This document shows, one piece after another, positions 29,619 to 38,784 of a DNA stretch of 44,392 nt. Under the pieces are notes generated by a model, which was given only the letters and a program-made list of their open reading frames with translations, made no database searches and was not told where the DNA came from. The stretch's first letter is position 1, and each line of letters opens with the position of its first letter. Origin of the DNA: an uncultured Prevotella sp. (GTDB lineage: Bacteria; Bacteroidota; Bacteroidia; Bacteroidales; Bacteroidaceae); the NCBI GenBank assembly GCA_905236455.1, contig CAJOPT010000029.1, forward strand, positions 1 to 44,392, read 5' to 3'. The position numbers were made by a program, and so were the translations under genes.

Positions 29619-31157
29619 ATGAACTCATTCGATAATTTTGAAATTTGGTGGGTAACTGGAGCACAGTTACTATATGGAGGTGATGCCGTTATACAAGTCG
29701 ATGCTCATAGCAAGGATATGGTTGCCGGACTGAACAGCAGTAATAACATCCCTGTAAAAATCGTATATAAAGGAACCGCTAACAGCTCTAAAGAAGTTGA
29801 GCATGTGATGAAAGAAGCCAATAACGACAACAAATGTATAGGTATAATTACATGGATGCACACTTTCTCACCAGCAAAGATGTGGATTCATGGGTTACAA
29901 GCATTACAGAAACCACTATTGCACTTCCACACCCAATACAACGCAGAGATACCATGGGATACCATGGATATGGATTTTATGAATCTGAACCAAAGTGCCC
30001 ACGGCGATCGTGAGTTTGGACATATCTGCGCACACCTCAGAAAACCACGCAAAGTGGTTTCCGGATACTGGAAAGATGAAAAGCCTCAAAAACAGATTGC
30101 AGTATGGGCACGTGTCGCAGCTGCATGGGCTGATAGTCAGGATATGCGTATCCTACGTTTCGGTGATCAGATGAATAACGTAGCTGTCACTGACGGTGAC
30201 AAAGTTGAAGCAGAGGTGCGATTGGGCTATCATGTTGATTACTACCCTGTCAGTAATCTAATGGAATATTATAAAAAGGTTACTGAAAAAGAGGCAAATG
30301 AACTTGTTGAGGAATATAAGAAACTTTATCTTATAAAGATTGATGAAAGTGGCGAAGAAGTATATTGGGAGAAAGTTAAGAATGCCGCAAAAGCAGAAAT
30401 AGCTATACGACGTGTACTTATAGACGAGAACGCCAAAGGTTTTACTACAAACTTCGATGACCTTGGAAGTGTCGATGTCAACGATCCAAACTTTATTGGA
30501 CTTGATCAGATTCCAGGACTCGCCTCACAACGCCTTATGGCTGAAGGATACGGGTTTGGAGCAGAAGGCGACTGGAAGAGTGCAGCCTTGTATCGTTCCG
30601 TATGGTTCATGACACAAGGATTGCCTTCCGGCTGCTCTTTTTTAGAGGACTATACTCTCAATTTCGACGGTGAGAATAGTGCTATACTACAAAGCCATAT
30701 GTTGGAAATATGCCCTCTCATTGCCGCAAACAAACCACGATTAGAAGTTCATTATCTTGGTATTGGTATAAGAAAGAGTCATACCGCCCGGCTTGTATTC
30801 GACTCTAAAGTTGGTGCAGGAGTTACTGCTACTATTATAGACTTAGGCAATCGTTTCCGGTTAGTAGTCAATGATGTAGAGTGCATACAACCTAAACCTT
30901 TACCAAAGCTACCTGTCGCAAATGCTCTATGGATTCCAATGCCAAACTTTGAAATAGGAACAGCCGCATGGATTCTTGCCGGCGGTACACATCATAGCTG
31001 TTTTAGTTATGATATCACACCAGAATACTGGGAAGACTATGCTGAGATTGCCGACATTGAGATGATACATATTAATAAGGACACAACCATAAGAAACATA
31101 AAGCAAGAACTTCGTAATAACGAAGTTTACTATTTGCTAAATAAAGCTCTGAGATAA
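29619..31157 (+). CDS. araA: L-arabinose isomerase
   Basis: A 512-residue enzyme that converts L-arabinose to L-ribulose with manganese. Active-site motifs are all present: GFGAEGDWK (first Glu), SFLEDYTLNF (second Glu), SHMLEICP (His) and AGGTHHSCF (His). The N-terminal domain has the expected WVTGAQLLYGG, WMHTFSPAKMWI and FHTQYNAEIPWDTMDMDFMN. It is slightly longer than the Escherichia coli enzyme. It is embedded between araD and the FGGY kinase with gaps of 17 and 30 nt, as in an operon. Confidence 0.97.
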   Translation: MNSFDNFEIWWVTGAQLLYGGDAVIQVDAHSKDMVAGLNSSNNIPVKIVYKGTANSSKEVEHVMKEANNDNKCIGIITWMHTFSPAKMWIHGLQALQKPLLHFHTQYNAEIPWDTMDMDFMNLNQSAHGDREFGHICAHLRKPRKVVSGYWKDEKPQKQIAVWARVAAAWADSQDMRILRFGDQMNNVAVTDGDKVEAEVRLGYHVDYYPVSNLMEYYKKVTEKEANELVEEYKKLYLIKIDESGEEVYWEKVKNAAKAEIAIRRVLIDENAKGFTTNFDDLGSVDVNDPNFIGLDQIPGLASQRLMAEGYGFGAEGDWKSAALYRSVWFMTQGLPSGCSFLEDYTLNFDGENSAILQSHMLEICPLIAANKPRLEVHYLGIGIRKSHTARLVFDSKVGAGVTATIIDLGNRFRLVVNDVECIQPKPLPKLPVANALWIPMPNFEIGTAAWILAGGTHHSCFSYDITPEYWEDYAEIADIEMIHINKDTTIRNIKQELRNNEVYYLLNKALR

Positions 31158-31187
31158 TAACTATTTTGACTGAAACGCAAAAATACC

Positions 31188-32783
31188 ATGACACCAAAGC
31201 AAATAATAGAAAACGGTAAAGCCATTCTCGGTATCGAGTTTGGCTCTACCCGTATTAAGGCTGTACTCATTGATAATGAAAACAAGCCGATAGCACAAGG
31301 TTCTCACGAATGGGAAAATCAGTTCGAAGACGGAATATGGACATACAGCATAGATGCCATCTGGAATGGAGTACAAGACTGTTATACAAATCTTCGTGAA
31401 GATGTGCGCAAGCAATACGACTGTGAAATAGTATCACTTGCCGCCATAGGTTTCAGTGCAATGATGCATGGATATATGGCATTTAACGAAAAACAAGAGA
31501 TTCTTGTGCCGTTCAGGACGTGGCGTAACACTAATACAGGAAAAGCAGCATCCATACTATCTGAGCTATTCAACTATAACATACCTCTCAGATGGAGCAT
31601 CAGCCATTTATATCAATGTATTCTTGATGAGGAAGAGCATGTAGGAGATATAAAATATCTGACTACGTTGGCTGGGTACATACATTGGCAGATGACCGGA
31701 AAGTTTGTTCTCGGAATTGGCGATGCCTCTGGAATGATTCCTGTAGATCCGAGAACTAAGACGTATGACGCTAACATGGTCAATAAATTTAACAACTTAG
31801 TGGGGCATAAAGGATATAAATGGAAGTTACTGGATATCCTGCCAAAAACTCTATATGCTGGTGATAATGCAGGAGTACTTACCACTGAAGGTGCTAATAA
31901 ACTTGATGTCTCTGGGCACTTGAAAGCAGGAATTCCTGTCTGTCCCCCAGAAGGTGACGCTGGAACAGGAATGGTTGCCACTAACTCGGTAAAAAAGCGT
32001 ACCGGAAATGTCTCCGCAGGAACCTCATCGTTCTCTATGATTGTATTGGAAAATGAACTGTCAAAGCCATACGAGATTATTGACATGGTGACAACGCCTG
32101 ATGGCAGTCCTGTAGCAATGGTTCATTGCAACAATTGTACCAGTGACCTTAACGCATGGGTAAACATTTTTAAGGAATACCAAGAGCTACTGGGTATTCA
32201 TGTTGACATAAACGATATATATGACAAACTGTATAACCATGCCCTTACTGGTGATGCCGATTGTGGCGGACTGATCTCTTACAATTACTTATCTGGTGAG
32301 CCTGTGACTGGTCTCGCAAACGGATGTCCTTTATTTGTACGTTCCGCTAACGACAACTTTAATTTGGCAAATTTCATCCGAGCTCATCTATATGCGGCTG
32401 TTGGCGTATTAAAGATTGGCAACGAAATACTGTTTAAGGAAGAAAATATCAATGTCGACCGTATTACGGGACATGGTGGACTGTTTAAGACAAAGGGTGT
32501 CGGACAACGCATTCTTGCCGCCGCACTTAATTCGCCTATCCGCGTTATGAATACAGCTGGTGAAGGTGGAGCTTGGGGAATGGCTCTCTTGGCATCTTAC
32601 CTTGTCAACAATCCCAATGGTCTTTCTCTTGCCGACTACCTCGATAATGTGATCTTCGCTCATAGCAACGGATTTGAGATAACACCTGACAAAGAGGATG
32701 TGGAAGGCTTTGACAAATATATTGGTAACTATCTAAAGACTTTACCTGCAGAAGAAGCCGCAGCTAAGTGTAAAACATTGTAA
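31188..32783 (+). CDS. araB: FGGY carbohydrate kinase, probable L-ribulokinase
   Basis: A 531-residue ASKHA-fold kinase. The N-terminal phosphate loop is LGIEFGSTRIKAVLIDNENK, with IGFSAMMHGYMAFNEKQEIL and FRTWRNTNTGKAA typical of the xylulokinase/ribulokinase group. The catalytic Asp lies in PEGDAGTGMVATN, and GHGGLFKTKGVGQRILAAAL is the C-terminal adenosine-binding motif. By sequence it looks more like a xylulokinase-type FGGY member than the enterobacterial AraB. In Bacteroides the arabinose operon uses such a kinase as ribulokinase, and it directly follows araA here. The symbol is therefore based on context. The alternative is xylulokinase. Confidence 0.85.
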   Translation: MTPKQIIENGKAILGIEFGSTRIKAVLIDNENKPIAQGSHEWENQFEDGIWTYSIDAIWNGVQDCYTNLREDVRKQYDCEIVSLAAIGFSAMMHGYMAFNEKQEILVPFRTWRNTNTGKAASILSELFNYNIPLRWSISHLYQCILDEEEHVGDIKYLTTLAGYIHWQMTGKFVLGIGDASGMIPVDPRTKTYDANMVNKFNNLVGHKGYKWKLLDILPKTLYAGDNAGVLTTEGANKLDVSGHLKAGIPVCPPEGDAGTGMVATNSVKKRTGNVSAGTSSFSMIVLENELSKPYEIIDMVTTPDGSPVAMVHCNNCTSDLNAWVNIFKEYQELLGIHVDINDIYDKLYNHALTGDADCGGLISYNYLSGEPVTGLANGCPLFVRSANDNFNLANFIRAHLYAAVGVLKIGNEILFKEENINVDRITGHGGLFKTKGVGQRILAAALNSPIRVMNTAGEGGAWGMALLASYLVNNPNGLSLADYLDNVIFAHSNGFEITPDKEDVEGFDKYIGNYLKTLPAEEAAAKCKTL

Positions 32784-32830
32784 AACATTCGCTTTTCTCA
32801 TTAATTATTAATAATTTTGCAAAATTAATC

Positions 32831-32979
32831 TTCTTTAGTGCACTTCGCTTACGAAGAAATCGTTTCTTCAGTACGCTTTGCTTGCAAAGAAAATTGAAAA
32901 TTGAAAGAAAGTTGAAAATTAAAAGTCCAAATTTATATGAGAAGTAACCGTTTCTTTAGTACGCTTTGCTTGCGAAGAA
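32831..32979. repeat. Three copies of a short hairpin repeat, the third inside the signal peptide of the next gene
   Basis: Copies at 32831-32859, 32863-32892 and 32951-32979 share TTTCTTyAGTrC followed by a small stem-loop. The stems differ but stay paired: CTTCG/CGAAG at 32843-32856, CTTTG/CAAAG at 32876-32889, and CTTTG/CGAAG with one G-T pair at 32964-32977. Between copies two and three the bases are AT-rich and slightly repetitive (AAAATTGAAAATTGAAAG). Copy three is translated as [10 protein letters not shown] in the arabinofuranosidase signal peptide. Confidence 0.8.
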
Positions 32980-34514
32980 TAGCATTAAACATACTACTGA
33001 CGACCGTTACCATGGCAGTAAACGCCCAGGATGCGGTTGTCCGTGTTCATGCCAATCAAGGAAAGAACAAAATCAACAAGGAAATCTACGGTCAGTTTGC
33101 GGAACACCTCGGATCATGTATCTACGGAGGACTATGGGTGGGCGAGGACTCCCCTATCCCGAATATCAACGGATATCGCAAGGATGTATTTGAGGCTCTG
33201 AAGACTCTGGAAATACCAGTGTTGAGATGGCCAGGCGGATGCTTTGCCGACGACTATCATTGGATGGACGGTATTGGACCAAAAGAGAATCGTCCTTCGC
33301 TACGAAACAACAACTGGGGAGGAACCATTGAGGACAACTCCTTCGGTACGCATGAGTTCCTGAACCTATGCGAGATGTTGGGTTGCGAGCCATATATAAG
33401 CGGTAATGTTGGGAGCGGCACAGTAAAAGAGATGGCTCAATGGGTTGAATACATGACCAGCGAGGGCGACACCCCAATGGCGCGCTTACGCCGACAAAAC
33501 GGTAGAGACAAAGCATGGAAAGTGAAATATTTCGGAATAGGCAACGAAGCATGGGGCTGTGGTGGTAACATGACACCAGAATACTACTCCGACGAATTCC
33601 GCAAATTCAACACTTATCTGCGTGACCAAGGTGACAATAAGCTTTTCCGTATTGCCAGTGGCGCCAGTGACTATGACTACAACTGGACAAAGGTTCTGAT
33701 GAAGAATATCGGTAACCGAATGCAGGGTATCTCCGTACACTATTACACTGTGAAAACATGGAACAATAAAGGTAAGGCTACCGCATTCACACCTGAGGAA
33801 TACTATATGACAATAGAGAAATGCCTCGATGTGGACAATGTTGTACGGAAACACAGCGAGGTGATGGACGAGACTGACCCAGAGAAGAGGATTGCCCTCA
33901 TGGTTGACGAATGGGGCACATGGTGGGACGAGGAACCAGGAACCATTCCCGGACACCTGTATCAGCAGAACTCCATGCGCGACGCAATGGTGGCGGCACT
34001 TATGCTCAATGTCTTCCACAAGTATACCGACCGTGTGCGAATGGCAAATATCGCACAAGTGGTGAATGTTCTGCAATCAATGATCTTAACAGACCAGAAA
34101 GGCACTGGGCATATGGTACTTACACCTACATATCATGTATTTGAGATGTACAAGCCTTTCCAGGAAGCGACATACCTGCCACTCGATATGGAATGTGCCA
34201 CAACGACTACCACTGAGGGCAAAAGCCTGCCACTGGTATCCGCATCAGCCGCAAAGACCGAAAAAGGCAATATTGTCATAGCATTGGCAAATGTCGATCT
34301 CAACAAGGCTCAAACCATTGAGGTAGACCTCGAAGGAAACAATATCAGTAATGTTGAGGGACGTATCCTAACAAGCCGAAACATACAGGACTTCAATGAT
34401 TTTGAGCACACTGACGTTGTCGCTCCAAAACCTTTCAAGGACGCAAAGATAAAGAAGGGCAAGCTCTCTGTAAAGATGCCTTCCAAAAGTATTGTTGTAT
34501 TGAAAATTAACTAA
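32937..34514 (+). CDS. Exported alpha-L-arabinofuranosidase, GH51
   Basis: A 525-residue enzyme that releases arabinose from arabinoxylan, arabinan or oligosaccharides. The acid/base Glu204 sits in [11 protein letters not shown] and the nucleophile Glu325 in MVDEWGTWW; both are GH51 hallmarks. [19 protein letters not shown] is the usual substrate-binding stretch. A C-terminal beta-sandwich domain (about 410-525, ending [12 protein letters not shown]) is present. The N-terminus ([20 protein letters not shown], then [11 protein letters not shown]) is a signal peptide, so it acts in the periplasm or outside. Part of that peptide is a hairpin repeat; an alternative start at ATG 33012 would leave too little signal. 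It follows the kinase by 153 nt and precedes transketolase by 11 nt. Confidence 0.94.
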   Translation: MRSNRFFSTLCLRRIALNILLTTVTMAVNAQDAVVRVHANQGKNKINKEIYGQFAEHLGSCIYGGLWVGEDSPIPNINGYRKDVFEALKTLEIPVLRWPGGCFADDYHWMDGIGPKENRPSLRNNNWGGTIEDNSFGTHEFLNLCEMLGCEPYISGNVGSGTVKEMAQWVEYMTSEGDTPMARLRRQNGRDKAWKVKYFGIGNEAWGCGGNMTPEYYSDEFRKFNTYLRDQGDNKLFRIASGASDYDYNWTKVLMKNIGNRMQGISVHYYTVKTWNNKGKATAFTPEEYYMTIEKCLDVDNVVRKHSEVMDETDPEKRIALMVDEWGTWWDEEPGTIPGHLYQQNSMRDAMVAALMLNVFHKYTDRVRMANIAQVVNVLQSMILTDQKGTGHMVLTPTYHVFEMYKPFQEATYLPLDMECATTTTTEGKSLPLVSASAAKTEKGNIVIALANVDLNKAQTIEVDLEGNNISNVEGRILTSRNIQDFNDFEHTDVVAPKPFKDAKIKKGKLSVKMPSKSIVVLKIN

Positions 34515-34525
34515 TATATAAAGAA

Positions 34526-36538
34526 ATGAATGACATTAAACTAATGAACAAGGCTGCAGATAATATTCGTATTCTCGCAGCTTCTATGGTAGAGAAAGCC
34601 AAGTCTGGACATCCTGGAGGAGCCATGGGTGGTGCAGACTTTATCAACGTGCTATTTTCTGAGTTTCTCGTCTATGATCCGGAAGACCCACAATGGACAG
34701 GACGTGATAGATTCTTCCTTGACCCGGGGCATATGTCACCGATGCTCTACTCCGCTCTGACATTGCAAGGATGGTTTACCCTTGATGAACTGAAAGAGTT
34801 CCGCCAGTGGGGATCACCAACGCCAGGACATCCTGAACGTGACCTCTTCCGTGGAATAGAGAACACCAGCGGACCACTGGGACAAGGACACACGTATGCT
34901 GCCGGTGCTGCCGTCGCAGAGAAATTTCTGGCGACAAAGCTTGGCAAGGAGGTCATGCGACATAAGATATACGCATATATCTCTGATGGCGGCGTAGAGG
35001 AGGAAATCTCACAGGGCACTGGACGTATAGCAGGAAACCTTGGACTCTCTAACCTCATTATGTTCTACGACTCCAATGACATACAGCTCTCCACTGAATG
35101 TAAGGTGGTTATGAATGAGGATACGGCTGCGAAATATAAAGCTTGGGGCTGGAACGTACTGACCTGCAACGGTAATGACGTTGAGGATATCAGAAAAGCT
35201 CTTACCGAAGCCAATAAAGAGACAGAACGTCCTACTATTATCATCGGAAAGACCGTTATGGGCAAGGGCGCATTGCGCGCCGATGGTACCAGCTATGAGG
35301 CTTGTATCAATATACATGGTGCCCCTCTTGGCGGCGATGCGTATATCAACACAATGAAAAACCTTGGAGCTGATCCGGAAAATCCGTTTGCTATATTCCC
35401 TGAAGTTGCTGATCTTTACGCTAAGCGCAGGGAGGAACTTAAGAAAATTGTTGCAGAACGCCGTGCCGCTGAAGATGCATGGAAGAAGGCAAACCCGGAG
35501 AAGGCCGCTCTGATGAAAGAATGGTTCAGCGGCAACGCACCAAAAGTTGACTGGAGTGTATGCACACAAAAGGAAGGTGCTGCCACCCGTGCCGCATCAG
35601 CTGCTTGTCTGGGTGTACTTGCAGAACAGGTTCCTAATATGATTTGCGCCTCTGCCGACCTGTCTAACTCTGACAAGACAGACGGATTCCTTAAGAAAAC
35701 CAAGAGCATAGTCCGCGATGACTTTGAGGGTGCGTTCTTCCAGGCTGGTGTGGCTGAGCTTACAATGGCATGTATGTGCATAGGTATGTATCTGCATGGT
35801 GGTGTCATTCCGGCATGTGGCACATTCTTTGTTTTCTCTGACTACATGAAACCCGCCGCACGCATGGCAGCACTGATGGAAGTTCCGATAAAGTTCATCT
35901 GGACACACGACGCTTTCCGTGTCGGTGAAGACGGACCAACCCATGAGCCTGTTGAGCAAGAGGCGCAGATTCGCCTGATGGAGAAGCTGAAGAACCACCA
36001 CGGCAAAGACTCCATACGTGTATTCCGCCCTGCTGATGCTGATGAGACAACCGTATGCTGGGCAATGGCAATGGAGAACATGGAGACCCCGACGGCATTG
36101 ATCTTCTCACGCCAGAACATCGCTAAGCTTCCTGAAGGAAACGATTATGAGCAGGCACGAAAAGGCGCATACATAGTAGCTGGCAGTGACGAAGACTTCG
36201 ATATCATTTTGCTGGCAAGCGGCTCTGAGGTTTCTACCCTCGTGGCCGGTGCGGAACTGCTCCGTAAGGACGGTGTGAAAACACGTATCGTCAGCGTTCC
36301 TTCTGAGGGCTTGTTCCGTCAGCAACCAAAAGAATATCAGGAAAGTGTATTACCAACAGGCGCCAAGGTCTTCGGTATGACTGCTGGCTTGCCAGTTACC
36401 CTTGAAGGACTTGTCGGTGCCAACGGTAAGGTATGGGGAATGCCAAGCTTTGGTTTCTCTGCTCCTTATAAGGTTCTTGACGAGAAACTTGGCTACACTG
36501 GAGAGAATGTATACAAGCAAGTAAAAGCTATGCTATAA
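34526..36538 (+). CDS. tkt: Transketolase
   Basis: A 670-residue thiamine-diphosphate enzyme of the non-oxidative pentose phosphate pathway. It would handle the xylulose 5-phosphate made by AraD. The N-terminal domain has VEKAKSGHPGGAMGGADFIN (catalytic His), TSGPLGQGHTYAAGAAV, and the ThDP-Mg motif YISDGGVEEEISQGTGRIAG, where GDG is replaced by SDG. The central domain has FVFSDYMKPAARMAALM and DAFRVGEDGPTHEPVEQE. The C-terminal domain is complete. The SDGG/EEE form is seen in several Bacteroidetes transketolases as I recall them. It sits 11 nt after the arabinofuranosidase and 36 nt before rpiB, as part of the pentose operon. Confidence 0.96.
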   Translation: MNDIKLMNKAADNIRILAASMVEKAKSGHPGGAMGGADFINVLFSEFLVYDPEDPQWTGRDRFFLDPGHMSPMLYSALTLQGWFTLDELKEFRQWGSPTPGHPERDLFRGIENTSGPLGQGHTYAAGAAVAEKFLATKLGKEVMRHKIYAYISDGGVEEEISQGTGRIAGNLGLSNLIMFYDSNDIQLSTECKVVMNEDTAAKYKAWGWNVLTCNGNDVEDIRKALTEANKETERPTIIIGKTVMGKGALRADGTSYEACINIHGAPLGGDAYINTMKNLGADPENPFAIFPEVADLYAKRREELKKIVAERRAAEDAWKKANPEKAALMKEWFSGNAPKVDWSVCTQKEGAATRAASAACLGVLAEQVPNMICASADLSNSDKTDGFLKKTKSIVRDDFEGAFFQAGVAELTMACMCIGMYLHGGVIPACGTFFVFSDYMKPAARMAALMEVPIKFIWTHDAFRVGEDGPTHEPVEQEAQIRLMEKLKNHHGKDSIRVFRPADADETTVCWAMAMENMETPTALIFSRQNIAKLPEGNDYEQARKGAYIVAGSDEDFDIILLASGSEVSTLVAGAELLRKDGVKTRIVSVPSEGLFRQQPKEYQESVLPTGAKVFGMTAGLPVTLEGLVGANGKVWGMPSFGFSAPYKVLDEKLGYTGENVYKQVKAML

Positions 36539-36574
36539 GAATGAAGAATGAATAATAAATAAAAAAAGAGAAAT

Positions 36575-37018
36575 ATGGAAATAAAAACTGTAGGTGTTGC
36601 CAGTGATCACGCTGGCTATCCATTGAAACAATACGTAATGCAGTATCTCGAGGAAAAGGGATACCCGGTAAAAGACTTCGGAACAAACAGCGACATCAGT
36701 GTTGACTATCCCGACTACGCTCATCCACTGGCAGAGGCTATTGAAAGTGGTGAGATATATCCAGGTATAGCGATATGCGGCAGTGGAGAAGGCATGACTA
36801 TCACTCTGAACAAACATCAGGGTGTACGTGCCGGACTATGCTGGAACAAAGATGTCGCAGAGCTAATCCGTCAGCACAATGACGCTAACTGCATTGTGCT
36901 TCCAGGGCGTTTTATCGACAACAAAACAGCTGGTACAATCCTTGACGCTTTCTTTAAGGCTACTTTCGAGGGAGCCCGCCACCAGCGTCGCGTTGAGAAA
37001 ATTGCGCTTCAGAAGTAA
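36575..37018 (+). CDS. rpiB: Ribose-5-phosphate isomerase B
   Basis: A 147-residue enzyme that interconverts ribose 5-phosphate and ribulose 5-phosphate, completing the pentose set with transketolase. The family signatures are present: GVASDHAGYPLKQYV at the N-terminus, DYPDYAHPLAEAI, the cysteine motif ICGSGEGMTITLNKHQGVRA, and HNDANCIVLPGRFI with the ring-opening His region. The common GTGIGMSI loop appears here as GSGEGMTI. It is the last gene of the plus-strand sugar block, followed by repeat copy 3. Confidence 0.95.
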   Translation: MEIKTVGVASDHAGYPLKQYVMQYLEEKGYPVKDFGTNSDISVDYPDYAHPLAEAIESGEIYPGIAICGSGEGMTITLNKHQGVRAGLCWNKDVAELIRQHNDANCIVLPGRFIDNKTAGTILDAFFKATFEGARHQRRVEKIALQK

Positions 37019-37035
37019 TGTTAATGTTTTAACAT

Positions 37036-37108
37036 AATCACTGGGGACAGGTTTTTGAATGAATTCGCAGAGAGAAAGACTACACTTCAAAAACCTGTCC
37101 CCATGATC
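37036..37108. repeat. Palindromic interspersed element, copy 3; also a likely bidirectional terminator
   Basis: It has perfect 18-bp arms TGGGGACAGGTTTTTGAA (37042-37059) and their exact complement (37086-37103), around a centre with TTCGCAGAGAGAAAGACTA. It lies between the convergent rpiB and zinc-ribbon genes. Because the stem is perfect it could stop transcription from both sides. It is the best-preserved of the three copies in the window. Confidence 0.88.
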
Positions 37109-37160
37109 AATTATTTTTGGACGAATCGGTCTTTATTTTGCTTTTATCAATATAACCTGC

Positions 37161-37916
37161 TCAACGACGGCAATCATCAATCAGTATGCGCCCACCTTGT
37201 GTCATCACCTTAATATAGACATATTCTGTGGTACCTTGATGGACGAGCCTTACTTTATACCAGTCATTATTATCGGAAATCACTTTCAGGTTCTTTATAA
37301 GTCTCTCGATATCCGCATCTTCAAGCACCATCCTCCTTGGATAGAAACTGTTCCAGTCTATGGATGAGCTCTCTGTATCCATAAATCCATGAGCAGCAGA
37401 CAAAGAGTCTGATTGCGTTCGTTCACAAAATCTCTCACGCGCATGGGAAGTAAAATAACGCAGATAGCCGTTCCTGTTTTCTTCTCCTAACACCGCCTCC
37501 GCATAAAAAGTCTTCAGAAACTCACAAATCTCCTTCTGCTGTTTCTCCGTCTTTTCCTGATTCTGCACTTGCTCTTCCTGTGCCGCACGGATACGCATCA
37601 GCGAGTCACGGTGAGCCTTTCGCCGAGCTTGCTTTTGCTCAACAGACATAAGATACTCTTTATGATCCTTATCAAGGTAATACCAAAGGACGCCCCCACC
37701 AATAAGGAGAAACAAAACAGCTATTATCCATATTGGTTTTATTTTGGAGCTCACTCCATTAACGTTAACATACGTATTTCCGCTTGCGTTAATTTCTCCT
37801 AACTGTACACGCAACATCTCTCCACAAGTGGGACAGGCACATCGCACAATACGATTGCCTTCAGTATCAATCATAAATGGTTGTCCGCAATGGCTGCATG
37901 TTATCTTATACCGCAT
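37161..37916 (-). CDS. Zinc-ribbon, single-pass membrane protein of unknown function
   Basis: A 251-residue protein. The N-terminal zinc ribbon has Cys7, Cys10, Cys28 and Cys31 (CSHC and CPTC). A short polar linker leads to one membrane segment at about 61-80 (PIWIIAVLFLLIGGGVLWYY). A basic/acidic coiled-coil stretch follows (about 88-125, with KQARRKAHRDSL and QEEQVQNQEKTEKQQKE). The C-terminal domain of about 120 residues would be outside the cytoplasm; its end (WYKVRLVHQGTTEYVYIKV) suggests a small alpha/beta or NTF2-like fold, which is only an impression. The ribbon inside and a globular domain outside suggests sensing or scaffolding. It overlaps the patatin gene by 11 nt and is last in its operon. 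Confidence 0.75.
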   Translation of the reverse strand: MRYKITCSHCGQPFMIDTEGNRIVRCACPTCGEMLRVQLGEINASGNTYVNVNGVSSKIKPIWIIAVLFLLIGGGVLWYYLDKDHKEYLMSVEQKQARRKAHRDSLMRIRAAQEEQVQNQEKTEKQQKEICEFLKTFYAEAVLGEENRNGYLRYFTSHARERFCERTQSDSLSAAHGFMDTESSSIDWNSFYPRRMVLEDADIERLIKNLKVISDNNDWYKVRLVHQGTTEYVYIKVMTQGGRILIDDCRR

Positions 37917-38760
37917 CTTGAATGAATTTTTTTAATGGTTTTATATATCTCATCGCTGTCTGACGTCCTATTTCATAAACATCACGCATTTCCTTAGCAT
38001 CATGAGAAACGTGTCCTATCCGCAGTTTCTCTGGCGGACGGATAACAAAGGTGTTACCAGCCGCTTCTTGCTGCCGTACAAACTCCAGTTGCTCATTATA
38101 CATTATGTGTCTTGTGTCTAAAGCATGTATCATATTAGGATATTTACGCAAGGCGACACGCATCAGTGGCATTAGTCGGTTATGTTCCTTTTGATAACCT
38201 GCAGGCTGAGTCAGTACAACCACATTACGCTCATATCCAATCTCTTGGAAATGTCGTAGTGGAATAGAATCCGTAACTCCGCCATCCAACAGTTTGCGCC
38301 CTTCTATATCAACAATTTTAGATACTACAGGCATTGATGCTGACGCACGTATATACTCATACGCCTTATCTGAGCCCTGCATAATCTTCTGATAAACCAC
38401 ATGACCCGTCTCCACATCCGTACATACTACATAGTATTCCATAGGATTATCATTAAAAGAAGGCACATCGAAGACATCTAATTCCCGAGGCATATAATGA
38501 TAGCAGAACTCACCTCCGAAGAGATCGCCCGTTTTCACCCACGAACGCCAGCTGCAATATCGCCAGTCTTTGGCAAAACGGATGTTATAGCGTATGGCAC
38601 GTCCTGCCTGCCCTGATTTATAGTTACAACCAAAAGCAGCACCAGCCGACACTCCTATCAAGCCGTCAAAGCTGACACCCTCTTCCATGAGTACATCCAT
38701 GACACCCGCAGAAAATAATCCTCGCAACGCTCCTCCCTCCAGAACCAAACCTACTTTCAT
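37906..38760 (-). CDS. Patatin-like phospholipase (lipid acyl hydrolase)
   Basis: A 284-residue protein with the catalytic dyad of patatins: Ser38 in GVSAG (36-40) and Asp159 in LLDGGVTDS. The oxyanion loop GGALRGLFSAG begins at residue 9. It has no signal peptide, so it is probably cytoplasmic or membrane-peripheral. It resembles the bacterial YjjU-like subgroup (RYNIRFAKDWRYCSWRSWVK, FNDNPMEYYVVCTDVETGH). It would hydrolyse acyl esters of phospholipids; the true substrate is unknown. It starts 24 nt after the AlaX-like gene and its end overlaps the next gene by 11 nt, which suggests translational coupling. Confidence 0.9.
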   Translation of the reverse strand: MKVGLVLEGGALRGLFSAGVMDVLMEEGVSFDGLIGVSAGAAFGCNYKSGQAGRAIRYNIRFAKDWRYCSWRSWVKTGDLFGGEFCYHYMPRELDVFDVPSFNDNPMEYYVVCTDVETGHVVYQKIMQGSDKAYEYIRASASMPVVSKIVDIEGRKLLDGGVTDSIPLRHFQEIGYERNVVVLTQPAGYQKEHNRLMPLMRVALRKYPNMIHALDTRHIMYNEQLEFVRQQEAAGNTFVIRPPEKLRIGHVSHDAKEMRDVYEIGRQTAMRYIKPLKKFIQDAV

Positions 38761-38784
38761 ATTTACCTGGTTATCAGATTATTA

